64,000 bases of DNA, from the NCBI GenBank assembly GCA_964512645.1, contig CAZEJS010000014.1:6644-70643 (forward strand). Reading direction: 5' to 3'. Shown here piece after piece: positions 1 to 6,937 of the stretch (position 1 is its first letter; the number at the start of each line of letters is the position of its first letter). The notes below the pieces were generated by a model that did no database searches, was not told where the DNA came from, and was given only the letters and a program-made list of their open reading frames with translations. The translations under genes and the position numbers were made by a program. Source of the stretch: CAZEJS01 sp964512645. GTDB taxonomy: Bacteria; Actinomycetota; Geothermincolia; Fen-727; Anoxymicrobiaceae.

Positions 1-1
1 G

Positions 2-400
2 GACGACGACTTCAATACCGCCGCGGCGCTGGGCGTCCTTTTCGAGGTGGTGCGGGAGATAAACACCCACAGCCGCCACGCGCTCGACATGAAGACCCCC
101 TGCGCGAAGGTGGTGCTGCTGGAGTGCCAGCGCGTGCTGGAGGAGATGTGCGAAGCGGTCGGGCTCGTGCTACCCGTCGCCGGGGGGGCTGCGGCGCCGG
201 GGGAGCCCGGTGCCGTCGCGCCGGGGGAGCCGGGGCCGACCCGGGACGAGCTCGTGGAGCTGCTGCTGGGCGTGAGGCAGGCCGCCAGGGAGTCGAAGAG
301 TTTCGCCCTCGCCGACCGGATCAGGGACGGGCTTGCCGAACTGGGAGTGAAGGTCGAAGACGTCCCGGGCGGATTCCGCTGGCGGTTCGAGCGCCGGTGA
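2..400 (+). CDS. cysS: Cysteinyl-tRNA synthetase, C-terminal fragment
   Basis: This is the 3' end of a gene cut by the window edge; 132 residues remain. Cysteinyl-tRNA synthetase charges tRNA-Cys with cysteine in the cytoplasm. The visible start reads DDDFNTAAALGVLFE, the hallmark of the DALR anticodon-binding helical domain of this enzyme, and the end (SFALADRIRDGLAELGVKVEDVPGGFRW) matches the usual C-terminal tail, where the last residues place the anticodon-recognition region. A Gly/Pro/Ala-rich stretch near residues 60-80 looks like a lineage-specific linker. The catalytic domain lies upstream of the window. The next gene, rlmB, starts about 50 bases on, in the conserved cysS-rlmB-yacP-sigH order, which supports the call. 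Confidence 0.9.
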   Translation, partial: DDDFNTAAALGVLFEVVREINTHSRHALDMKTPCAKVVLLECQRVLEEMCEAVGLVLPVAGGAAAPGEPGAVAPGEPGPTRDELVELLLGVRQAARESKSFALADRIRDGLAELGVKVEDVPGGFRWRFERR

Positions 401-452
401 CGGAAAAGCGGCGACCGGGCCGCCGGCAAGGCCCGCGGGCGAGGTGGAGCGC

Positions 453-1232
453 GTGACAGGCAGGGCGCGGGGTTCCGGACCCCATGACCAGGTCGAAGGG
501 CGCAACCCGGTAATAGAGGCCCTGCGGGGGCCCCGCGAGGTCCTCGAGATATACCTCGCCACGGTGGCCGACCGCTCTGATGAGGTGGAGGAGATCGTCT
601 CTCTCGCGCAGACGGCGGGAGTGCCCGTGAGAGACGCGTCCAAGAACCGCATCGACGCGATGGCTCGGACGCGCGCCCCCCAGGGGGTCATCGCCATGGT
701 CGAGCCGTTCAGGTACCTCGACCTGGCCGGGGCGCTCGAACTCGTAGAAAAGTCGCCGTGCCCCCTCGTCCTCGCGCTCGACGGCATCGAGGACCCGCAG
801 AACCTCGGGGCGGTCATCAGGGTGGCCGAGACCTCGGGCGTCGACGTCGTGCTCGTACCCCGCAAGCGTGCTTCGGGCGTAACCGCCGTGGTCGCCAAAG
901 CCTCGGCGGGGGCCGTCGAACACGTCGCGGTAGCCCACATCTCGAGCCTCCCCGCCGCGCTGGAGCGCCTCCGGTCGGAGGGCCTCTTCGTGGCCGGCGC
1001 GGACGCGCTCGGCGAGGCCCCTTACTGGGATGTCGACATGACGGGGCCCCTGGCGGTTGTCCTGGGGTCCGAGGGCAGGGGGCTGGCCAGGCTGGTCCGA
1101 GAGAAGTGCGACGTCCTGGCGAGCCTCCCCATGGCGGGCAGGGTCACGTCCCTCAACGTGGCGACAACCGGGGCGGTGCTCCTGTTCGAGGCGGTGAGAC
1201 AGAGGTCGGGATGCTCGAAGAACCGGAGTTGA
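453..1232 (+). CDS. rlmB: TrmH/SpoU-family 23S rRNA 2'-O-methyltransferase (RlmB-like)
   Basis: A 259-residue SPOUT methyltransferase, expected to methylate the ribose of G2251 in 23S rRNA using S-adenosylmethionine. The N-terminal substrate-binding domain begins with EGRNPV near residue 15. The knotted catalytic domain shows the three SpoU motifs: LDGIEDPQNLGAVIRVAE near residue 109, LGSEGRGL, and LPMAGRVTSLNVATTGAVLLFE near the end. I chose GTG 453 because GAGGTGGAG lies about eight bases upstream; GTG 444 is in the same frame but has no spacing to a Shine-Dalgarno site. Its 3' end overlaps the next gene by 22 bases, so the two are probably translationally coupled. Family membership is clear; the exact rRNA or tRNA target is inferred from the neighbours. 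Confidence 0.9.
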   Translation: MTGRARGSGPHDQVEGRNPVIEALRGPREVLEIYLATVADRSDEVEEIVSLAQTAGVPVRDASKNRIDAMARTRAPQGVIAMVEPFRYLDLAGALELVEKSPCPLVLALDGIEDPQNLGAVIRVAETSGVDVVLVPRKRASGVTAVVAKASAGAVEHVAVAHISSLPAALERLRSEGLFVAGADALGEAPYWDVDMTGPLAVVLGSEGRGLARLVREKCDVLASLPMAGRVTSLNVATTGAVLLFEAVRQRSGCSKNRS

Positions 1233-1744
1233 TAGTTGACGCCTACAACGTGATGCACTCCGACCCGGAGCTCGAGGGCTTGATGCGGCTGGACCTGGAG
1301 GCGGCACGCGACTCGCTGGTGGAGCGGCTGGCCGGTTACTGCTCGCGCGAGGTCAGGCGGGTAACCCTGGTTTTCGACGCCGGCGGCAGTGAGGGAGCGG
1401 CCACCAGCGAGGACGTAACCGGTAACCTGAGAGTGGTCTACACGGCCCGGGGGCAGTCTGCCGACGATTACATCGAGCGCATGATCTACAGCGAGAAAAG
1501 ACCGTTTGCTTCGGCGGTAGTGGTGACCGCCGACTACGCCCAGCAGCGGGTGGCTCAAGGGGCGGGTCTGGCGAGGATGACACCCGCCGAGTTCCTGGAG
1601 GTGCTGGAAGAGGCCAGGGAACAACTCGAGGAGGACATCTCTCCCGGGCGCCCGGCCCGCGGAGGAGCGAAGCTCGCCGACCACCTCCCGGAGGGAACGC
1701 GCGCGGCGCTCGAGGACCTCCGTGGTAGACAGAAACACCAGTAG
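1211..1744 (+). CDS. NYN-domain (YacP/Rae1-like) ribonuclease
   Basis: A 177-residue protein of the YacP family, a PIN-like NYN domain. In Bacillus subtilis the orthologue Rae1 is an endoribonuclease that enters the ribosomal A site and cleaves mRNA. Here the start ELIVDAYNVMHSDPEL carries the first acidic residue and the typical DxYNV motif. LVFDAGG near residue 55 and the QSADDYIERMI and VVTADYAQQ segments give further conserved acidic residues of the fold. The C-terminal 30 residues are charged and probably disordered. The ATG at 1211 has AGAGG five bases upstream and lies inside the end of rlmB. The order rlmB-yacP-sigH is the same as in Bacillus, which strengthens the assignment. Confidence 0.85.
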   Translation: MLEEPELIVDAYNVMHSDPELEGLMRLDLEAARDSLVERLAGYCSREVRRVTLVFDAGGSEGAATSEDVTGNLRVVYTARGQSADDYIERMIYSEKRPFASAVVVTADYAQQRVAQGAGLARMTPAEFLEVLEEAREQLEEDISPGRPARGGAKLADHLPEGTRAALEDLRGRQKHQ

Positions 1745-1787
1745 GCAACATTCTCAACAAAGCAACCTATTTGTTTGACATATTCCC

Positions 1788-1816
1788 TTGACACCTTTCC
1801 CGGGGCACCATAGACT
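1788..1816 (+). promoter_or_regulatory. Vegetative sigma-type promoter upstream of sigH
   Basis: TTGACA at 1788-1793 is followed by exactly 17 bases and TAGACT at 1811-1816, which fits a vegetative (sigma-A/sigma-70) promoter with a perfect -35 box. The region is unusually AT-rich for this scaffold. Transcription would begin near 1823 and give a leader of about 60 bases before sigH and then run into the tRNA-Thr gene. A second TTGACA at 1775-1780 has no matching -10 box. Confidence 0.65.
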
Positions 1817-1884
1817 AACCTAACGCGCGGGCGAAAAAGCCGATAAACGGCATGAATTGTCGGTTGAAAGGTTAAAAATACACG

Positions 1885-2607
1885 ATGAACGGAATTTCAA
1901 CTCGGCTGGAAGTGCCGGCTCCGCGGGCCGACAGGACCGGGGCGCTCTACCTGGAGATGCCGGACACTGAGCTGGTCCGCAGGGCGCGGGAGGAAGACAC
2001 CCGCGCGCTCGTCACGATGCTGGAGCGGTACACGGAGTTCGTGCGGCTCAAGGCGCGCTCCTACTTCCTTGTCGGGGCCGAGCGCGACGACATCGTCCAG
2101 GAAGGCATGATAGGCCTCTACAAGGCCATTCGCGACTACCGCGAGGACAGGGAGACCTCGTTCAAGGCCTTCGCGGAGATATGCATCACCCGGCAGATCA
2201 TCACCGCCATCAAGACGGCCACCCGGCAGAAACACACACCGCTGAACTCGTACGTTTCGCTCAATAACCCGGTAAGTGAGGCTGACGACCCCGACAGGCT
2301 CTACATGGACTTCCTGGCCGACCGCGCTTACGACCCCGCCGAGATGGTCGTGAGCGCCGAGGAGGCCGAGAGCATGAAGACGAACTTCCGCGAAACGCTT
2401 TCCGGGTTGGAGACGCAGGTGCTCCTGCTCTACATCGAGGGGCGCTCCTACCAGCAGATCGCGGACGACCTTGACCGCCATGTGAAATCGATTGATAATG
2501 CGCTGCAGAGGATTAAGCGCAAGGTCGAGCAGCACCTGGCATACCGGGAGGACCTCGCCCGGGGAACAGTCCCGGAAGGGCACGGACGACGGCGCTCGCC
2601 ACGCTAA
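1885..2607 (+). CDS. sigH: RNA polymerase sigma-H (SigH/Spo0H-type) factor
   Basis: A 240-residue sigma-70 family factor of the SigH (sigma-30) group, which in Firmicutes directs transition-state genes. Region 2 (about residues 51-115) is very strongly conserved, including ARSYFLVGAERDDIVQEGMIGLYKAIRDY and ITRQIITAIKTATRQKH. Region 4 (about 172-218) has SYQQIADDLDRHVKSIDNALQRIKRK, the helix-turn-helix that reads the -35 box. The N-terminal 25 residues and the last 20 are lineage-specific. The ATG at 1885 has only a distant GAAAGG, so the start is moderately certain; an internal ATG after LYLE is an alternative. The gene has its own promoter at 1788-1816 and is directly followed by a tRNA. A sporulation role cannot be read from this window. 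Confidence 0.93.
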   Translation: MNGISTRLEVPAPRADRTGALYLEMPDTELVRRAREEDTRALVTMLERYTEFVRLKARSYFLVGAERDDIVQEGMIGLYKAIRDYREDRETSFKAFAEICITRQIITAIKTATRQKHTPLNSYVSLNNPVSEADDPDRLYMDFLADRAYDPAEMVVSAEEAESMKTNFRETLSGLETQVLLLYIEGRSYQQIADDLDRHVKSIDNALQRIKRKVEQHLAYREDLARGTVPEGHGRRRSPR

Positions 2608-2683
2608 GCCGGCGTAGCTCAGTTGGCAGAGCAGCGCACTTGTAATGCGCAGGTCGTAGGTTCGAATCCTATCGCCGGCTCCA
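2608..2683 (+). tRNA. tRNA-Thr (anticodon TGT)
   Basis: A complete cloverleaf starts at the base after the sigH stop codon. The acceptor stem GCCGGCG pairs with CGCCGGC, followed by T73 and an encoded CCA. The D-arm contains AGCTCAGTTGGCAGAGC, the anticodon stem GCGCA/TGCGC holds loop CTTGTAA with anticodon TGT, and the T-arm has the standard GTTCGAATC. It would read ACA and other threonine ACN codons. Its position right behind sigH means it is probably cut from the sigH transcript or from a longer precursor. Confidence 0.96.
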
Positions 2684-2758
2684 CCGGAGGGGTCGTTCAT
2701 TTTCCACCTTTTCACTTCTTTCGCTGTATCGCGGAGAGGCGTTGTGCCGCAGACAGAC

Positions 2759-2853
2759 GTTGTGCGATCGTGGGACGCCGCCTCCTCCACCATAACGTGC
2801 ATCCTGTGACGGGCTTGTGTGGCGGAGGGAGGTTGTGCGACCGGGGGACGCCG
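2759..2853. repeat. Pair of 22-base imperfect direct repeats downstream of tRNA-Thr
   Basis: GTTGTGCGATCGTGGGACGCCG-like copies lie at 2759-2780 and 2832-2853. They differ at two positions only. A shorter related piece (GCGTTGTGCCGC) sits near 2739. No gene covers 2684-2897. The repeats are next to a tRNA gene, a common integration site, but no integrase or tRNA 3'-end duplication is visible here, so their role is unknown. Confidence 0.55.
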
Positions 2854-2897
2854 TGCGGCGGATGTATGGGTGGCCCGGTCGAGAGACGGCGAACCGG

Positions 2898-4136
2898 CTA
2901 GCGCAGGAACTCCACCGCGAGGAGCAGGAGCAGGTAGGCCGCGCACACGATCAGCACCACGGCGGCGCTCGCCCAGGGGAGGTACCAGAAGAGCAGCAGT
3001 GCCGTAGCCAGCCCGGTAATCCTGAGCGGCCAGGCGAACCGCCGGAGAAGCGGCTCGCCCGCCGGCAGTCCGGGATTCATCCTCCGCCTGATGCCGGACA
3101 TCGACGCGATCCCGTGCAGCTTCTCCGCCCAGCGGTAAGGTCCGCTCAAGGCCGCGGCGAGCACCGTCAGAACGCCGAGCACGAGCAGGCCGATGAGTAT
3201 GGCGTAGAACGTCTGGAGCAGGTGGTTGGAAATGGCGGTGGCGGCACCCCGCGTAGACGCGCTCGCCAGCCGTCCGGTGAAGTGGCCGCGGGTTATCTCG
3301 ATTCCGGCGTAGAGGAGCACGACCAGCGCGATCAGTCCGACAGAGGCGCCGGTCATGGCGCGCCGGGTGTCGTGGGCGACCAGAGCACCGAGCGTCAGCA
3401 GGACTACCGCGCAGATGGGCAGGATGAGGAACAGGTCATCGAGCGCGTTCACCGCGGTTTTCACCACACCGAGCTGGGAGTTCTGGTAGAGGACGACCTG
3501 GCCGAGGTCGCCGGGTATCTCGCGGTCACGGAGGAAGGTGATCCCGATCGAGGCCAGCCTGTTCTTGATGCCCGTCAACAGGTCGGTGATGTCGAGGATG
3601 ACCTTGCCCTGCTCGTCCAGCCGCACCGCCCCCAAGGAACGAAGACCCTTGACGGCCTCGGTGTGCGAGGCGGTCAGTATGGCTCTCCATGCGCTCTGAA
3701 AAGCGTTGCTCTTGAGCACGTCGGTGGCCACCGTCACCGCGAGGCCCCTGGCGCCGGCGGAGCCGGTGGCCGCCTGGGATTTGAACGGCTCCGGAAGTCG
3801 CCCGATCTGCTTCTCGATTTGCTCCGCCAGGTGGAACTGCGCGAACAGCCGTTCGACCGCTTCCTCGCTCAAAGCCCTGGCGACCGTCTCGTCCCGTACC
3901 AGGGGAGCGACCGCTTCTACGAACCTGGGGGTGTCGAGCGCCGTGTAGTGGAGCCATGAGGCGAAGCCTGCGGCGACCGCCACCACGCAGAACAGGGACA
4001 GCAGCACCGTCGCCAGGGAGGACGCCCAGAAGTGGCCGCCGGGTTCGCCGGCGCGACCGCGGAGCTCCTCGTTCTCCGCGCGGAGCCGCTCCAGTTCCGC
4101 CGCCTGTGGTTCTTTCGATTCGTCGTCACCGCGCAA
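2898..4136 (-). CDS. Polytopic membrane protein, actinobacterial type
   Basis: A 412-residue integral membrane protein of unknown function. The TTG at 4136 is the likely start because GGAGGAG lies six bases upstream. A charged coiled-coil-like segment (AELERLRAENEELRG) precedes the first membrane helix at about residues 42-67. A soluble extracytoplasmic region follows, opening with LDTPRFVEAVAPLVRDETVARALSEE. That pattern, a helix followed by DTxRFVxxVAPLxxD, is one I associate with uncharacterised actinobacterial membrane proteins. At least five further helices fill the C-terminal half, ending in an aliphatic hairpin with the final LLLLLAVEFLR. It is monocistronic and divergent from the gene at 4271. 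No enzyme motif is seen. Confidence 0.8.
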   Translation of the reverse strand: MRGDDESKEPQAAELERLRAENEELRGRAGEPGGHFWASSLATVLLSLFCVVAVAAGFASWLHYTALDTPRFVEAVAPLVRDETVARALSEEAVERLFAQFHLAEQIEKQIGRLPEPFKSQAATGSAGARGLAVTVATDVLKSNAFQSAWRAILTASHTEAVKGLRSLGAVRLDEQGKVILDITDLLTGIKNRLASIGITFLRDREIPGDLGQVVLYQNSQLGVVKTAVNALDDLFLILPICAVVLLTLGALVAHDTRRAMTGASVGLIALVVLLYAGIEITRGHFTGRLASASTRGAATAISNHLLQTFYAILIGLLVLGVLTVLAAALSGPYRWAEKLHGIASMSGIRRRMNPGLPAGEPLLRRFAWPLRITGLATALLLFWYLPWASAAVVLIVCAAYLLLLLAVEFLR

Positions 4137-4219
4137 TGATAACTCCTCCGGGCCGGGAGTAGATGATAGCAGAAAGAGGTCCGGCGTGCGCACGGGCGTC
4201 GCCTGGCGCGTCCCGTCTT

Positions 4220-4228
4220 TGCTATAGT
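4220..4228 (+). promoter_or_regulatory. Extended -10 promoter element
   Basis: TGCTATAGT gives an extended -10 (TGN plus TATAGT) 43 bases before the start at 4271. There is no clear -35 box, which is usual for this promoter class. The same TGC/TGT-TAnnnT pattern recurs in front of other genes in the window. Confidence 0.45.
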
Positions 4229-4270
4229 CTTTGAGCGGGCGTTCGCATGCGCGAGGTCGGAGGGGCAGAG

Positions 4271-5032
4271 ATGAACGGCGGGGAGACACGGATACTGTCG
4301 CACGACGTAGAGGTCGGGGGAGCCGTCGCTTTCACCAGGGGGGAGGCGGTAACGGTCGAGGCCGTCGAGCCCAACCCGGAACGCCCCGAGTACAAGTACG
4401 TCGTGTACTCCCGCGCCGTGGAGCGCCGCTACCAGCTCCGGGAAGAGGACTTCGAGGCGCCCGGGCCGCTGCATTTCGCCCCGGGAGACGCGTTCCAGCA
4501 GGGAGTGATGGCACAACCGCCGCCCGGACACGGCACCCCGGACCATGCGCCACGGCAGGCTGCCTACATGCCTCCAACGGTGACGAGGGCCATGACCTCG
4601 AGCGACGGCAAGATAATGTGGTTCTCGGCGATCACCGGCTCCTTCGGCCTGCTCATCCTTGCGGGCACCTTCCTTCCCTGGCTGTCTTTCATGGGTTTCC
4701 AGGGCGGGAGCGGCTGGGACCTGATGCTCCACGGGGGTTTCGGCGGGTTCTCACTTCTGATACGCGGTGAGGGCGCGATCATCTTCACCGGGTTCTGGTC
4801 CATCGCCGTCGGCATCGCGGTGACCGCCGGCGGTGTCCTCCTCTTCACCAGGCGGACCGTGGGGGGCTGGGTGGCGAGAATAGCCGGTGCCCTGGGCGGG
4901 CTGTTTTCCTGCCTGACCCTGATCACCATCTACATGCACGGCCTCAGGGCCGGGGTGGGGCTGTGGCTTTTCCTTCTCTCCGGCGTGGGTTCGGTTATAG
5001 TCGGCAGCGTGGCCATGAAGGCTTTCGACTAG
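4271..5032 (+). CDS. Membrane protein with N-terminal soluble domain
   Basis: A 253-residue protein of unknown function. Residues 1-65 form a small soluble domain rich in beta-prone segments (AVAFTRGEAVTVEAVEPNPERPEYKYVVYSRAVERRYQLREED). This may be an SH3-like barrel, a guess from its length and pattern. A Pro-rich linker follows, then four predicted membrane helices from about residue 120 to the end (SFGLLILAGTFLPWLSF, AIIFTGFWSIAVGIAVTAGG, IAGALGGLFSCLTLITIY, GLWLFLLSGVGSVIVG). ATG 4271 is preferred because GGAGGGG lies five bases upstream; an ATG at 4247 is also in frame. The gene stands alone between divergent and convergent neighbours. Confidence 0.75.
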   Translation: MNGGETRILSHDVEVGGAVAFTRGEAVTVEAVEPNPERPEYKYVVYSRAVERRYQLREEDFEAPGPLHFAPGDAFQQGVMAQPPPGHGTPDHAPRQAAYMPPTVTRAMTSSDGKIMWFSAITGSFGLLILAGTFLPWLSFMGFQGGSGWDLMLHGGFGGFSLLIRGEGAIIFTGFWSIAVGIAVTAGGVLLFTRRTVGGWVARIAGALGGLFSCLTLITIYMHGLRAGVGLWLFLLSGVGSVIVGSVAMKAFD

Positions 5033-5103
5033 GGAGCGCCAGCATGCGGAGGAGCTCATCGCTGTCGGGTGGCCCGGAGGGAGCGCGTTTCGCACGCCGG
5101 CGG

Positions 5104-5346
5104 TCAGGTTTCGGTGATCCTCGGCCGCTCGTGCGCCGGCAGTGTATACCTGCCGAATACCTTGAGACCCCATGAGTGCCAGAGCAGGGTCTCCCGGGAA
5201 GGCCGGTCCGGCGCCGCCTCTCCGGTCAGGCTGGTGCGCTGAACCGGTACGGGGTTCTTCTTCAGCCATTTCTGGCTGCGCCGGTGGGCCGCAAGCCACC
5301 CCGAGCTCTCCAGCAACGGCCTCGATGAATCATGTTCCAGGCCCAC
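5104..5346 (-). CDS. Small hypothetical protein
   Basis: An 80-residue open frame starting at GTG 5346. The main support is an excellent Shine-Dalgarno sequence, AGGAGGAGGTG, seven bases upstream. The protein is hydrophilic and rich in Arg, Pro and Trp (SSGWLAAHRRSQKWLKKNP; LLWHSWGLKVFGRY), without a signal peptide or membrane helix, and I do not recognise a family. An AT-rich region lies upstream on the coding strand. It could be a degraded gene or a chance frame, but the ribosome site makes translation plausible. Confidence 0.45.
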   Translation of the reverse strand: MGLEHDSSRPLLESSGWLAAHRRSQKWLKKNPVPVQRTSLTGEAAPDRPSRETLLWHSWGLKVFGRYTLPAHERPRITET

Positions 5347-5627
5347 GCGCTTACACCTCCTCCTGCCCGGCAATCCTGATGGTTATCATTAGATTCGGTA
5401 TCAACTTAATGTTCACCTTTAATGTCCCGCGCGGGAATGAGCGATACGTTCTCGTCTCCCGCAGGCTTCCGTTGCCGCTTGAGGATTAGTTCTCGGAGGG
5501 CCTGCGTGTTCCTGTCGTGTGCGGGAATCATCGCGCGGGCGTGGCGCGTGAACGCCGGCCGCGTATAATGTGTCTAAGGATCAAGCGGACACATGTCCGG
5601 CGTGCACTGCCCGAGAAAGGGAGACAG
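5347..5627. other. Intergenic region with AT-rich segment and a -10 box
   Basis: No gene is evident. The AT-rich part 5385-5430 contains two ACATTAA copies on the minus strand, 13 bases apart, upstream of the small minus-strand gene; this could be a regulator site. TATAAT at 5564-5569 is a likely -10 box for the cyclophilin gene at 5628, without a recognisable -35 box. Confidence 0.4.
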
Positions 5628-6314
5628 ATGAAGTCCAGACAAATCGTCGTGCCGGCGCTCATCCTGGCGCTGGTGGTGGCCGCGCTAGCGATCGGGGGTT
5701 GTGGAGTGTCAGAGAAGAAAGACACCCGGGGAGAATCGAAGAGCACACCGTCCAGGAGCCAGCCGTCTGCGGCGCCGTCCTCGTCGGACCAGCAGTTGGG
5801 GCCGGACGGCAGGCCGGTGAAAACCATGGCCGACTTCCCTGACGGACAGGACGGGGCGAACGTCCAGGCGGTGATAAAGACCGACAAAGGCGACATAACC
5901 TTGAGTTTCTTCCCCGAGGTCGCCCCGGTGACGGTGGCCAGCTTCCTGCACCTGGCGAGGACGGGTTTCTACGACGGCACAACCTTTCACCGCGTGGTGC
6001 CCGGCTTCGTGATACAGGGCGGCGATCCCCTGAGCAAAGACCCCAACTCCAGCGACGTTGGGACCGGGGGCCCGGGATACTGCCTGCCCCTCGAGCCCGG
6101 CAGCAGGCCGCACCTGACCGGCACGCTGGCGATGGCCCGGTCGCAGAACAGAAACTCCGGCGGGTCCCAGTTCTACATCTGTCTCGGCGACCAGCCTTCG
6201 CTCGACGGGCAGTACACGGTTTTCGGGGAAGTGGTATCGGGCATGGAAGTGGTCAACCAGGTGGTACAGGGGGACGTCATCCGCTCGATAACGGTGGTGC
6301 CGAAGTCATCCTGA
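5628..6314 (+). CDS. Peptidyl-prolyl cis-trans isomerase, cyclophilin-type lipoprotein
   Basis: A 228-residue exported cyclophilin that would speed prolyl isomerisation outside the membrane. The N-terminus is a lipoprotein signal: basic MKSRQ, a hydrophobic core, and a lipobox-like IGGC with Cys25 as the acylated residue. A Ser/Pro/Lys-rich tether of about 45 residues follows. The cyclophilin domain starts near residue 80 and carries VASFLHLARTGFYDGTTFHRVVPGFVIQGGDP, which includes the catalytic Arg of FHRV, and later GTLAMARSQNRNSGGSQFYICLGD, with the Gln and Phe of the active site. ATG 5628 follows GAAAGGGAG at good spacing. It stands alone, opposite to the zur gene downstream. Confidence 0.93.
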   Translation: MKSRQIVVPALILALVVAALAIGGCGVSEKKDTRGESKSTPSRSQPSAAPSSSDQQLGPDGRPVKTMADFPDGQDGANVQAVIKTDKGDITLSFFPEVAPVTVASFLHLARTGFYDGTTFHRVVPGFVIQGGDPLSKDPNSSDVGTGGPGYCLPLEPGSRPHLTGTLAMARSQNRNSGGSQFYICLGDQPSLDGQYTVFGEVVSGMEVVNQVVQGDVIRSITVVPKSS

Positions 6315-6368
6315 CAGCCGGGTGAGGGGACGTCGCGGGGAGCCGGATGCGGCAGTGCCCGCTCCCGG

Positions 6369-6800
6369 TCAGCCGGCTTCCGCGGCGCAGCTCGTGCAGT
6401 AGCCGAAGATGCTCAGGCAGTGCGAGCGGACCAGGAAGTGGTGCTGCTCTCGTATCCGCTCCGCCATCTCTTCGACGACGCGCGTCTCGAACTTCTCCAC
6501 CGCGCCGCAGCCGACGCACACCAGGTGATGGTGGTGCGCGCCGTCGTCCAGCTCGTAGTACTGTGCCGGCTCGTGCAGGTGTACTTCGAGCACCAGGCCC
6601 GCGTCGCGGAACAGCTCCAGGCTGCGGTACACCGTAGTGAGCCCGAGCCGGTGTCCGTTCTCCAGGCATGCCCGGTGGATCTCGTCGGGGCTCATCGGCG
6701 TGCCTTTCCTCTGGCACAGCACCTCGAAGACCGCCCTGCGCTGGGGGGTCGTCTTGTGCCCCAGGGCCTTCAACTTCTCCGACAGCCAGCTTGAATCCAC
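6369..6800 (-). CDS. zur: Fur-family transcriptional regulator, probably Zur
   Basis: A 143-residue Fur-family repressor. Residues 15-75 form the winged helix (TTPQRRAVFEVLCQ; SPDEIHRACLENGHRLGLTTVYRSLELFRDAGLV). The dimer domain has the regulatory HHHHLVCVGCG segment (His89-92) and two CxxC pairs, Cys95/Cys98 and Cys135/Cys138, which bind structural zinc. The start is GTG 6800 with GGAG five bases upstream. The gene is divergent from the zinc-uptake operon, and a perfect TGAAAA-N3-TTTTCA palindrome lies between them, so zinc sensing is the best guess. Iron (Fur) or peroxide (PerR) sensing cannot be excluded from sequence alone. Confidence 0.88.
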   Translation of the reverse strand: MDSSWLSEKLKALGHKTTPQRRAVFEVLCQRKGTPMSPDEIHRACLENGHRLGLTTVYRSLELFRDAGLVLEVHLHEPAQYYELDDGAHHHHLVCVGCGAVEKFETRVVEEMAERIREQHHFLVRSHCLSIFGYCTSCAAEAG

Positions 6801-6811
6801 CTTTTCTCCAG

Positions 6812-6840
6812 TTGAAAAGTGTTTTCATTCAGAGTAGCCT
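6812..6840 (+). promoter_or_regulatory. Putative promoter of the znuA-C-B operon
   Basis: TTGAAA at 6812-6817, a 17-base spacer and TAGCCT at 6835-6840 make a moderate vegetative promoter pointing at znuA. The palindromic operator occupies most of the -35 box and the first part of the spacer. The leader would be about 90 bases. Confidence 0.45.
6813..6827. promoter_or_regulatory. Putative Zur operator
   Basis: TGAAAAGTGTTTTCA is a perfect inverted repeat (TGAAAA, three bases, TTTTCA) and closely resembles the core I know for actinobacterial Zur boxes. It lies 12 bases upstream of the zur start and about 110 bases upstream of znuA. It also overlaps the putative -35 box and spacer of the znuA promoter, so a bound repressor could silence both directions. 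Confidence 0.75.
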
Positions 6841-6937
6841 CTTGTCCACCGCCCGGCAAGGCACAGGGCCCGGCAGGGTCCCGGCCGCCCGGCGTTGAAC
6901 CGGTGCGGCAGACGGCGATGGAACGGAGGCGCCGACG

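Noticed and set aside
2684..2897. Phage attachment site beside tRNA-Thr
   Set aside because: No duplicated tRNA 3' end, integrase or phage gene is visible, so only the direct repeats are reported.
5033..5103. Second small gene after the membrane protein
   Set aside because: No open frame with a ribosome site and plausible protein composition is present in this short gap.
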